Notes under the pieces: generated by a model
The model's input: only the letters and a program-made list of their open reading frames with translations
What the model was told of the DNA's origin: nothing
The model's database searches: none
In this document: in pieces, positions 9,302-15,248 of the stretch
Layout of the letters: every line of letters begins with the position of its first letter
Numbering within the stretch: the stretch's first letter is position 1
Origin: JAJPJX01 sp964568355
GTDB taxonomy: Bacteria > Acidobacteriota > Terriglobia > Bryobacterales > Bryobacteraceae
DNA length: 15,609 nt
Reading direction: 5' to 3'
Assembly: GCA_964568355.1 (NCBI GenBank)
Contig: CAZMRK010000095.1
Location: 1-15,609, forward strand
Translations under genes and position numbers: made by a program

Positions 9302-9878
9302 GCAGCTCCCGATGCAGCCGCGCAACGGCGCGGCCGATGTTGTCCACTACGGTGGTTTCTCCGATGCCCAGAACGGCGGCAATCTCGCGATAACGGAATC
9401 CTTCCTTGCGCAGAAAGAGGCAATGCCGCTGCAGATCCGGGAGCGCGGCCACAGTTCGGGCGAGCGTGGCGTGCTGCTCTTTGCGGAGCAGTACGGATTC
9501 CGGGGTCGGAACAGCAGGGGAGAGCAGGCCCTCGACGCTCCGCGCGACGGTCAGTTCGGAAAGGGAACTGGATTCACGCGCGGCGCGTCTTCGGTCGATG
9601 GCCAGGTTGTGTCCCACGCTAAACAGCCATGCGCGCAGGTTGTCAATCGATTTCGAATCGAGCAACTCGCGGTAAAGCTTCAAGAAGACCTCCTGGACGA
9701 TCTCCTCGCCTTCTCCGGGGTTCCAGGTGAGCAAAAGGATGTAGCGGAACAGGGGCTCCCGAAACTGCTGGAACAGGTTGGTGACCAGGTCTTCGGTGGA
9801 AGCGGCAGCCGTCTTCGCCCGGACCGCGAGGCCGAGCGTCGCATTGGCTCTGAGTGCTTGTTCCGAAGAGTGACTCAC
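9282..9878 (-). CDS. ECF-family RNA polymerase sigma factor
   Basis: Sigma-70 region 2 is seen in 'LFQQFREPLFRYILLLTW..GEGEEIVQEVFLKLYREL' and 'NLRAWLFSVGHNLAIDRRR', and region 4 in 'VAALPDLQRHCLFLRKEGFRYREIAAVLGIGETTVVDNIGRAV', a helix-turn-helix. There is no region 1.1 or 3, as in ECF sigma factors. The start is uncertain. The frame is open back to an ATG at 10013, but that ATG lies inside the OmpA-like remnant and the intervening residues are low-complexity, coded by AT-rich DNA. I therefore prefer the GTG at 9878 (198 aa), although no good ribosome site precedes it. The 3' end overlaps the anti-sigma-like gene by 20 bases, the usual arrangement for a sigma/anti-sigma pair. Target promoters are unknown. 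Confidence 0.88.
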   Translation of the reverse strand: MSHSSEQALRANATLGLAVRAKTAAASTEDLVTNLFQQFREPLFRYILLLTWNPGEGEEIVQEVFLKLYRELLDSKSIDNLRAWLFSVGHNLAIDRRRAARESSSLSELTVARSVEGLLSPAVPTPESVLLRKEQHATLARTVAALPDLQRHCLFLRKEGFRYREIAAVLGIGETTVVDNIGRAVARLHRELHVSPSK

Positions 9879-9984
9879 GAAGGAGGAAGACGAATAGGAT
9901 CGCCGTTTCCTCGGTAACAAATCAAATAAAAACGGGAGATGGGCGAAAATTAACTGTTCTGTGATGGATCTGTGACCGGATGAG
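9879..9984 (-). promoter_or_regulatory. AT-rich leader of the sigma-factor operon
   Basis: This stretch between the pseudogene stop and the preferred sigma-factor start is clearly richer in A+T than its surroundings (for example 9916-9930). It is the natural place for the promoter of the sigma/anti-sigma operon. I could not identify a convincing -35/-10 pair or ECF-type motif. Confidence 0.3.
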
Positions 9985-10378
9985 TCAACGGAGCAGCACG
10001 AGCGCCACTCCATCCCAGGCGGTTTTGCCCGTGCCTTCCGGCGCTGCGCCGGCCAGAGGCATGATGCCGGTCAGCTCGCCATCCAGATGAAACTTGGCTT
10101 GCAGGTATTCTTCGATTGCCGCCGCGCGCTGGCGCGCCCGCAGGTAGCGCTCATGGGGGCGCCTCGGGTGGAATAGCCTTCGATCATGATCGGACGGTTG
10201 GGCAGGTCCCGTACGAACTGGCTCATCGAGGCATCTACGGCGGCGCGGCCCTGCGGCGAAAGCTGTTCGGCGCCGTTCGCTCCCGGGACGAAAGTGGGAA
10301 GAGGAGGTATCCGATGTAACGGTTGTAAATGGGCGCAAGGCCGGCGAGCGTTCGGTTTACCACGCCGCCGGCGGGAAT
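9985..10378 (-). pseudogene. remnant of an OmpA-like (possibly MCE/MlaD-type) envelope protein gene
   Basis: Three minus-strand frames carry consecutive parts of one protein. Bases 10378-10299 give 'LAPIYNRYIGYLLF'. Bases 10295-10160 give 'TFVPGANGAEQLSPQG' then 'RPIMIEGYSTRGAP'. Bases 10154-9985 give 'HERYLRARQRAAAIEEYL' and the end 'WDGVALVLLR'. The joined text resembles an OmpA/MotB-like peptidoglycan-binding C-terminus; the first piece recalls the region between MCE and OmpA-like domains in some acidobacterial MlaD-family proteins (recalled, not checked). Each frame change is explained by loss of one C (minus strand) in a short run: G3 at 10296-10298 and G5 at 10155-10159 on the plus strand. 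The N-terminus is absent: the remnant starts directly after the stop of the upstream gene, in the same frame. Sequencing error at the two runs is an alternative, but would not restore the missing 5' part. Confidence 0.65.
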
Positions 10379-11329
10379 TCAGGCTTTTAGAAGACGGACG
10401 AGGCGGAGGAGTTCTTCGTCGGTCGAATCGTTCGGAACCGAGCAGCCGGGCGTTAGCAGGAACTTCTTTCCCGCGGCCTGCGTGGCGGCTTTGGTTTGGG
10501 CCTCCAGTTCCGGCGTCTGCAACTGGCGATAGTTGCGCTCGTCCAGGCCGCCCAGGATCAGGCCACTGTAGTGGCTGCGAACCTCGGTGATCCCCACTCC
10601 GGTTCCATGCGCAGAGTAGTTGATCGCGGCGGCCGGCCACCCTTGATAGAAGAGATCGAGATATACATGATCGCCATGCAGGTGCAGGACATTCAGAGGA
10701 GCAGAGGAGACTGCCTGGAAGATCATACGGTCGAACGGCTCGCCGAATTTGGCATACTCCTGGCGGGTCTGGTAGCCCTGGTTGGCGTTCGTAATGGAAA
10801 CGAAGACACCGGCTGCTCCGACAGCCACGGCTTTGCGGGCATGGCTGGCCTGTGACCTGGCAATGACCTCCAGCGCGTCGAGCAAGGCCTGCGGTTTTTC
10901 CTGCTTGAGACGCTGGACCTCGCTTTCCGAAGAGAGCTTCGCCGCCACCTGCCAGGGATTGAACAATGTTTCGACGAAATCGGCCTGGCTGTGCAGGCCT
11001 TCATGAATCAATCGCAGCGCGCGAATCTGCTCGGGGAACGGGTCAGGGTTGAACTTCAGCTCCCACCATTTGCCCGCCGGCTTGGGATAGGGATAGTCGC
11101 TCATGACCTTGACCAGGTCCGTGCGGAATTTGCGATGGAACTCCAAGGTGGCCTGAGCATGACGGTCACCGGGGAACTTTTCGAGGCCAAAATGGTGCCA
11201 GAAGCTAAAGGGAACGCGATCCACGTCCTGGCCCCGCAAGGCGCGGCGAACGCGCTCCCTGGGGGTAAGAGATGCCGCGGTCAGCGGTGTGGCCGCGGCA
11301 GCAAGCAAGAAAGCGCGACGGGAGAGCAT
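10379..11329 (-). CDS. exported uroporphyrinogen-decarboxylase-superfamily protein
   Basis: The product is 316 aa. It opens with a Tat-like signal (LSRRAFLLAAAATPLTAAS), then 'TPRERVRRALRGQDVDRVPFSFWHHFG', the characteristic opening of UroD-superfamily barrels. Later family features are 'LNVLHLHGDHVYLD' and 'INYSAHGTGVG'. The 'RQAGRY' substrate-binding motif of true HemE is absent, so this is not the haem-pathway enzyme. The superfamily also includes corrinoid-dependent methyltransferases, which are cytoplasmic; a version with an export signal is unusual and its reaction is unknown. The ATG at 11329 lies 1 base from the stop of the oxidase gene, without a clear ribosome site, so translational coupling is likely. 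The protein seems complete, but its stop directly abuts the decayed OmpA-like remnant. Confidence 0.8.
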   Translation of the reverse strand: MLSRRAFLLAAAATPLTAASLTPRERVRRALRGQDVDRVPFSFWHHFGLEKFPGDRHAQATLEFHRKFRTDLVKVMSDYPYPKPAGKWWELKFNPDPFPEQIRALRLIHEGLHSQADFVETLFNPWQVAAKLSSESEVQRLKQEKPQALLDALEVIARSQASHARKAVAVGAAGVFVSITNANQGYQTRQEYAKFGEPFDRMIFQAVSSAPLNVLHLHGDHVYLDLFYQGWPAAAINYSAHGTGVGITEVRSHYSGLILGGLDERNYRQLQTPELEAQTKAATQAAGKKFLLTPGCSVPNDSTDEELLRLVRLLKA

Positions 11330-11330
11330 T

Positions 11331-12764
11331 TCAGTAAGTCGGGCCGGCTTCGGTCAGCGTGGGCTGGCGAATCTCCAGGCAGCCCTTGCCGGTAGGCAGG
11401 ACTTTGCCGGGGTTCAGGCGATTGTCAGGATCGAAGAGGAGTTTGAAACCGCGCATCATGTCCAGCGTATCTGCATTGAAGAGCTTGTCCATCAGGTTGT
11501 TTTTTTCCATGCCGACGCCGTGTTCGCCGGTAATCGATCCGCCTACCGAGACACAGTAGGTCAGGATCTCCATGCCGGCGGCACGAGCCTTCTCCAGTTC
11601 TCCCGGCACGCGGCCGTTGAACAGGATGATCGGGTGCATGTTGCCGTCGCCGGCATGAAAGATGTTACTGATTGTCAGGCCGTACCTTTTGCCAACCTCG
11701 GAGATCCGGCGCAGGGTAGCGGCGATTTGCGTACGGGGCACGACACCGTCGTGCACGTAATAAGTGGGGCTCACGCGGCCGACGGCGCCGAAGGCATTCT
11801 TGCGGCCCTTCCAGAGCAGGTCGCGCTCTTCGGCGGACTTGGCCACCCGAACCTCGCGCGCACGGCAGGCGAGGCACACCTCGCGGATATGCTCCACCTG
11901 CTCCTCGACCATCTCGCGGATTCCTTCCAATTCGATCAGCAGGACGGCAGCAGCATCCATGGGGAAGCCGGCGTGGGTCGCCTCTTCGACCATGCGGAGC
12001 ATGACGCCATCCAACATTTCCACGGCCACCGGAGTGATGGCGCGGGCCGTAATCTCGGTTACGGTGCGGCCGCAGTCCTCGTCGGAATTGTAGATCGCCA
12101 GAATGGTCTTGACCAGTTCCGGCCGGCGCATCAGACGAACCACGACCTTGGTGATGAGCGCCATAGTGCCTTCCGAGCCCGTGAGCAGACCGGTGAGGTC
12201 GTAGCCGGGCGAATCCGCCTCCTTGCCACCGGTTTGGATCACGGTGCCATCCGGCAGCACGCACTCCAGACCAAGCACGTGGTTGGTGGTGACTCCATAT
12301 GCCAGGGTGTGAGGGCCACCGGCGTTCTCGGCTACGTTTCCGCCCATGGTGCAAGCGCGCTGGCTGGAGGGATCGGGCGCGTAGAAATAGCCCTGATCTT
12401 GTACGGCCAGTGTGATATCCAGGTTGACCACGCCGGGCTGGACGACGGCGCACTCGTTCTCCAGGTCGATTTCGAGAATGCGATTCATGCGGGCAAATCC
12501 GACCATGATGCCGCCTTCCCGCGGGATGGCTCCGCCGCTCAATCCCGTACCGGCTCCGCGGCCGACGACGGGCACGCCGAAAGCCTGGGCAATCTTCATG
12601 ATGGCGACGACGTCTTCAGTGGAGCGCGGAAACACCACGATGTCCGGTTTCGCCTTGTCCACTCCTCCGTCGTACTCGTAGAGGGAGAGATCCTGGGGAC
12701 GGTCCAGGTAGCCGCGCGGACCGAACAGTTCCACCAGTTTCTTCTTTGCCGCTTCGGGGAGCAT
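11331..12764 (-). CDS. glcD: FAD-linked (S)-2-hydroxy-acid oxidase/dehydrogenase, GlcD type
   Basis: The product is 477 aa, full length for GlcD/D-lactate dehydrogenase proteins. The N-terminal PCMH-type FAD domain shows 'PDIVVFPRSTEDVVAI' (40-55), the pyrophosphate loop 'GRGAGTGLSGGAIP' (68-81), 'CTMGGNVAENAGGPHTLAYG' (138-157) and 'LLTGSEGTMALITKV' (193-207). The C-terminal FAD-oxidase cap shows 'FHAGDGNMHP' (369-378), 'GGSITGEHGVG' (408-418) and the end 'DPDNRLNPGKV'. It should oxidise a 2-hydroxy acid such as glycolate or lactate to the keto acid. The GlcE and GlcF partners of the classical glycolate oxidase are not next to it, so the exact substrate and electron acceptor are uncertain. 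It lies between a thioredoxin-like gene and the UroD-like gene, with which it is tightly coupled. Confidence 0.92.
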   Translation of the reverse strand: MLPEAAKKKLVELFGPRGYLDRPQDLSLYEYDGGVDKAKPDIVVFPRSTEDVVAIMKIAQAFGVPVVGRGAGTGLSGGAIPREGGIMVGFARMNRILEIDLENECAVVQPGVVNLDITLAVQDQGYFYAPDPSSQRACTMGGNVAENAGGPHTLAYGVTTNHVLGLECVLPDGTVIQTGGKEADSPGYDLTGLLTGSEGTMALITKVVVRLMRRPELVKTILAIYNSDEDCGRTVTEITARAITPVAVEMLDGVMLRMVEEATHAGFPMDAAAVLLIELEGIREMVEEQVEHIREVCLACRAREVRVAKSAEERDLLWKGRKNAFGAVGRVSPTYYVHDGVVPRTQIAATLRRISEVGKRYGLTISNIFHAGDGNMHPIILFNGRVPGELEKARAAGMEILTYCVSVGGSITGEHGVGMEKNNLMDKLFNADTLDMMRGFKLLFDPDNRLNPGKVLPTGKGCLEIRQPTLTEAGPTY

Positions 12765-12778
12765 CCCTATAGTGTAGC

Positions 12779-12797
12779 TTCCGCGGCTCGCGCGGAA
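12779..12797 (-). other. 7-bp inverted repeat between thioredoxin-like and glcD genes
   Basis: TTCCGCG (12779-12785) and CGCGGAA (12791-12797) form a perfect stem with a 5-base loop. It sits 10 bases after the thioredoxin-like stop and 14 bases before the glcD ATG on the minus strand. No T tract follows on that strand, so it is not a standard intrinsic terminator; an RNA hairpin or operator is possible. Confidence 0.35.
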
Positions 12798-12806
12798 AAT
12801 GCTCGC

Positions 12807-13331
12807 TCAGAGGAGCGATTTGACGTAGCTGACCATGCGGTCGTCGGTCCAGTTTTCAGGGCCGATGATCTTCTGCACGACCTTGCCTTTATCGTTGATG
12901 ATGTAGGTTTCCGGAAATTTGAAGGTGCCGTAGTCGGCGTTGATCTTGTTCTGCGGATCGCGGGCTGTTTGGAAGGAAAGACCAGTGTGCCGCAGAAACT
13001 CGCGGTAAGCTTTTTCGTCCTTGTCGACGCTGACGCCCAGAACGACAACGCCTGAACCCGCGAACGTGCGATGGAACTGGTCGAGGGAAGGCGTCTCCTG
13101 GACGCAGGGAGGACACCAGGTTGCCCAGAAGTTCAGCACCAGCAAGCGACCTCCGAAGTTAGTGGGAGAGATCGTGCGCCCATTTTCTGTGGTGACTGTG
13201 AAGTCGGGAGCCGAATCTCCGACAACGACGATATGCTCGTGGATCGAGGCGTACAGGACGTACACGAATACACCCATGAGGATACCGATCAGCACCCTCA
13301 GGACCCGGTCAACTTTGCCGCTGGCCATCAT
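12807..13331 (-). CDS. membrane-anchored TlpA/ResA-like thioredoxin
   Basis: The product is 174 aa. One hydrophobic segment at about 8-29 (RVLRVLIGILMGVFVYVLYA) would anchor it in the inner membrane with the thioredoxin domain in the periplasm. The domain opens with 'GDSAPDFTVTTENGRTIS', followed by 'LNFWATWCPPC' (redox cysteines 73 and 76) and the conserved cis-proline in 'FKFPETYIIND' (Pro140). TlpA/ResA-type proteins reduce periplasmic disulphides, often apocytochrome c during haem attachment; serving the multiheme cytochrome in this window is only a speculation. Two ATGs stand in tandem (13331 and 13328); neither has a clear ribosome site. It is first in a minus-strand series with glcD and the UroD-like gene, and is divergent from the pterin operon. 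Confidence 0.9.
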   Translation of the reverse strand: MMASGKVDRVLRVLIGILMGVFVYVLYASIHEHIVVVGDSAPDFTVTTENGRTISPTNFGGRLLVLNFWATWCPPCVQETPSLDQFHRTFAGSGVVVLGVSVDKDEKAYREFLRHTGLSFQTARDPQNKINADYGTFKFPETYIINDKGKVVQKIIGPENWTDDRMVSYVKSLL

Positions 13332-13337
13332 AGATCA

Positions 13338-13351
13338 ACTATAATTATAGT
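13338..13351. promoter_or_regulatory. 14-bp AT palindrome carrying TATAAT on both strands
   Basis: The sequence actataattatagt is its own reverse complement. It contains a perfect TATAAT -10 hexamer on the plus strand (13340-13345) and the same on the minus strand (13349-13344). It lies in the 62-base gap between the divergent thioredoxin-like and pterin genes, 7 bases from the former start and 42 from the latter. No good -35 boxes were found at 16-18 bases. It may be overlapping divergent promoters, an operator, or both. Confidence 0.45.
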
Positions 13352-13393
13352 GTATCCCGCAGGAAGGACTGCGGAATCCGGCAATCATTCCCC

Positions 13394-13810
13394 ATGCTGA
13401 TCACCCGAAAAGTGGAATTCTCGGCTTCCCACGTCTGCCGCAACCCCGAACTCTCCGCCGGCGAGAACGAGCGTCTGTTCGGCCCGGCAGCGAATCCGCA
13501 TGGGCATGGGCACAACTACACCTTGGAAGTCACCGTGGAAGGCGACCCCGACCCGGTTACGGGAATGGTGCTGGACCTGAAACGCCTGAAAGAAATCCTG
13601 AACCACGAGGTGGTGGAACCGTATGACCATCGTTTCCTGAATTACGAGGTTCCGCCCTTTGACCGGGTGATTCCCACGGCAGAGCATATCGCCATGGACA
13701 TCTGGAAACGTCTGGAGCCCCATCTGGACAACTCGCGGCATCGACTGCATGCCGTACGGCTCTATGAAACGCCAGACCTCTTTGTGGAGTATTTCGGGGG
13801 GCGGGAGTGA
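13394..13810 (+). CDS. 6-pyruvoyltetrahydropterin synthase/QueD-family protein lacking the catalytic cysteine
   Basis: The product is 138 aa, normal for the family, which converts dihydroneopterin triphosphate to 6-pyruvoyl- or 6-carboxy-tetrahydropterin. The zinc histidines are present: His13 ('FSASH') and His38/His40 ('HGHGHNY'). The Asp-His pair is in 'YDHRFLN' (78-79) and the pterin-anchoring Glu in 'LYETPD' (125). At the position of the catalytic cysteine, six residues before the first zinc His of the HGH pair, it has Ala32 ('FGPAANPHGHGH') where the neighbouring paralogue has Cys. Neither Cys nor the Glu described in PTPS-III proteins occupies the site, so activity may be altered, or this may be a substrate-binding subunit. 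The ATG at 13394 has no strong ribosome site. The stop overlaps the next gene as GTGA. Confidence 0.88.
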   Translation: MLITRKVEFSASHVCRNPELSAGENERLFGPAANPHGHGHNYTLEVTVEGDPDPVTGMVLDLKRLKEILNHEVVEPYDHRFLNYEVPPFDRVIPTAEHIAMDIWKRLEPHLDNSRHRLHAVRLYETPDLFVEYFGGRE

Positions 13811-14241
13811 TTCGGCTCACGCGGAGGTATCGATTCGCCGCTTCGCACCGGCTGCACTCGCCGCAGTTGAGCGCCGAGGAAAATCGGGAGCTGTACGGAA
13901 AGTGCAATCATCCTTTCGGACACGGCCACAATTATGAGGTGGAGGTCAGTGTTCGCGGCCCGGTGGACGAGCGTTCCGGTCGCGTGGCCGATATTCGCAG
14001 CCTGGACCGTCTGGTACAGGCGCAGGTGGTGGCGGCTTTCGACCATCGTAATCTGAATGCGGAGATCGCCGCTTTCGAGAGCCTCGTTCCCACCTCGGAA
14101 AACCTGGGCGTGGAAGTATGCCGCAGGCTCAAGCAGAACTGGCGGGCGGCCTTTCCGGGCGAGTGGCCGCGGCTGGAAAAAATCAGGATCGCCGAAACCG
14201 AACGAAACATCTTTGAAGTGTCGGGACATGAAATCGAATAA
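13807..14241 (+). CDS. queD: 6-pyruvoyltetrahydropterin/6-carboxytetrahydropterin synthase
   Basis: The product is 144 aa. All family residues are present: His14 ('FAASH'), catalytic Cys33 and zinc His39/His41 in 'GKCNHPFGHGHNY', Asp79-His80 in 'FDHRNLN', and Glu130 in 'IAETERN'. It should act on dihydroneopterin triphosphate in the cytoplasm, giving 6-carboxytetrahydropterin (queuosine/deazapurine pathway) or 6-pyruvoyltetrahydropterin; sequence inspection cannot separate these, so the symbol is tentative. The start is GTG, overlapping the previous stop by 4 bases, with a G-rich ribosome-site-like stretch before it. The stop lies 14 bases inside folE. It is clearly related to the preceding gene but diverged, an old duplication or two subfamilies brought together. 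Confidence 0.88.
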   Translation: MIRLTRRYRFAASHRLHSPQLSAEENRELYGKCNHPFGHGHNYEVEVSVRGPVDERSGRVADIRSLDRLVQAQVVAAFDHRNLNAEIAAFESLVPTSENLGVEVCRRLKQNWRAAFPGEWPRLEKIRIAETERNIFEVSGHEIE

Positions 14242-14836
14242 AGTAGCCACGGTGAAGGTGTTTTCCCCCAAAACCAGGGAACCTATTGCTCCTTTAGTGC
14301 AGGAAATGCTCTCCCGCCTGGGGGAAGATCCTGCCCGGGACGGGCTGGCGCGCACTCCGGAGCGGGTGGAAAAGGCGCTGCGCTATCTCACCAGCGGATA
14401 TGAGACCGACGTCCGCAAAGTGGTGAACGGCGCTTTATTCGAGGTGAAGTACGACGAGATGGTAGTGATGAAGGACATCGAGTTCTTCAGTCTCTGTGAA
14501 CATCACATGCTGCCGTTCTTCGGCAAGGTCCATGTGGCGTATATTCCGCGCCACAAAGTGATCGGGTTGAGCAAAATCCCGCGCATCGTCGATGTATTCG
14601 CCCGGCGCCTTCAAATTCAGGAGCGCATGACTCAGGAGATCGCGCAGACCGTGCAGGAGATGATCGATCCGGTGGGCGTCGGAGTTATCTGCGAAGCGCG
14701 ACACTTCTGCATGATGATGCGCGGTGTGGAAAAGCAGCACTCCGGCGCGATGACCAGCGCCATGCTGGGAGCGTTCCGCCAGCGAAAAGAAACTCGTGAC
14801 GAGTTTCTCTCGCTGGTGAAGCACGACTTGCGCTGA
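14228..14836 (+). CDS. folE: GTP cyclohydrolase I
   Basis: The product is 202 aa starting at the ATG at 14228. The frame is open further upstream, but that part lies inside the preceding gene and is unlike FolE. The zinc ligands match FolE-type enzymes: Cys90 and His93 in 'SLCEHHMLPFFGK' and Cys161 in 'HFCMMMRG'. Other signatures are 'GLSKIPRIVDVFARRLQIQERMT' (113-135) and 'QHSGAMTSAMLGAF' (170-183). The enzyme converts GTP to 7,8-dihydroneopterin triphosphate, the entry step to folate, tetrahydropterin and deazapurine pathways. That product is the substrate of the two upstream PTPS/QueD-family proteins, so the three overlapping genes form a coherent module. A GC-rich hairpin follows 32 bases after the stop. 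Confidence 0.96.
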   Translation: MKSNKVATVKVFSPKTREPIAPLVQEMLSRLGEDPARDGLARTPERVEKALRYLTSGYETDVRKVVNGALFEVKYDEMVVMKDIEFFSLCEHHMLPFFGKVHVAYIPRHKVIGLSKIPRIVDVFARRLQIQERMTQEIAQTVQEMIDPVGVGVICEARHFCMMMRGVEKQHSGAMTSAMLGAFRQRKETRDEFLSLVKHDLR

Positions 14837-14868
14837 TCTGGAATGGACCGCTTGGGTGCTGGGTCAAT

Positions 14869-14888
14869 CGCGGGGCTGAAGCCCCGCG
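14869..14888. repeat. perfect GC hairpin, REP-like element
   Basis: CGCGGGGC (14869-14876) and GCCCCGCG (14881-14888) form an 8-bp perfect stem with a TGAA loop, between the convergent folE and lipoprotein genes. No T run follows on either strand, so it is not a textbook terminator, although it could stop or stabilise transcripts from both sides. Its 'ggggctgaagcccc' core resembles short palindromes dispersed in many acidobacterial genomes; that is from memory. Confidence 0.6.
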
Positions 14889-14968
14889 GCAGACTGAAAA
14901 TCCGCCCCACAGGACTTCTTCTGCGAACTGGCGACTCAGGACACCAGCGAGCGTATTTCTGAGGCGCG

Positions 14969-15229
14969 CTAGTACGCCCAGCGACCCCGATGCCAGGAGT
15001 AATGCCCCCGATGCCATACCCAACGTCCTGGTACCCAGTGGGCGGAAGGACGAGGCGGACGTAACCACGCATCATCGCACCAGACGTAGCCCGGGCCTGG
15101 CGCGTAGCCCCGTGCAACCCGTGGCGGAGGGGGTGGCGGGACCCGCACTGCCACGTAACCACCCGACCCACACGCGCCCAGAAATAAAGCACTTCCCATT
15201 AACGACAGAAGCAACAACCGGCGGCACAT
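14969..15229 (-). CDS. small Trp/Pro-rich lipoprotein (YXWXXGXW-like repeat type)
   Basis: I choose the ATG at 15229 (86 aa), because GGAGGTGA (15241-15234) precedes it at ideal spacing and the protein then begins with a clean lipoprotein signal, 'LFLGAC', with the lipid-carrying Cys at 20. An in-frame start at 15280 only adds an unlikely N-terminus. The mature part is a Pro run (VPPPPPPRV) followed by Gly/Trp/Tyr/His-rich units: 'GPGYVW', 'SAHWVPGRWVW' and 'HRGHYSWHRGRWAY'. This matches the general look of small YXWXXGXW-repeat envelope proteins, whose function is unknown. An inverted repeat lies just upstream at 15249-15276. Confidence 0.8.
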   Translation of the reverse strand: MCRRLLLLSLMGSALFLGACGSGGYVAVRVPPPPPPRVARGYAPGPGYVWCDDAWLRPPRPSAHWVPGRWVWHRGHYSWHRGRWAY

Positions 15230-15248
15230 TTCCTCACCTCCACTACTT

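Noticed and set aside
9302..9325. TTG at 9325 as the anti-sigma start
   Set aside because: A nearby ATG at 9301 with GGGAG upstream is more likely and gives the usual short overlap with the sigma gene.
9879..10013. ATG at 10013 as the sigma-factor start
   Set aside because: It lies within the OmpA-like remnant, and the extra N-terminus is low-complexity and coded by AT-rich DNA. The true start is still not certain.
10379..11329. Calling the UroD-like gene hemE
   Set aside because: The HemE 'RQAGRY' motif is missing and an export signal is present.
11289..13055. A 588-codon open frame on the plus strand across glcD and the thioredoxin-like gene
   Set aside because: It is antisense to genes with full family motifs, and its composition (His/Asp/Gly-rich, no domain) is that of a high-GC shadow frame.
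14057..14227. N-terminal extension of FolE to 14057
   Set aside because: The extension lies inside the preceding PTPS gene in another frame and does not resemble FolE.
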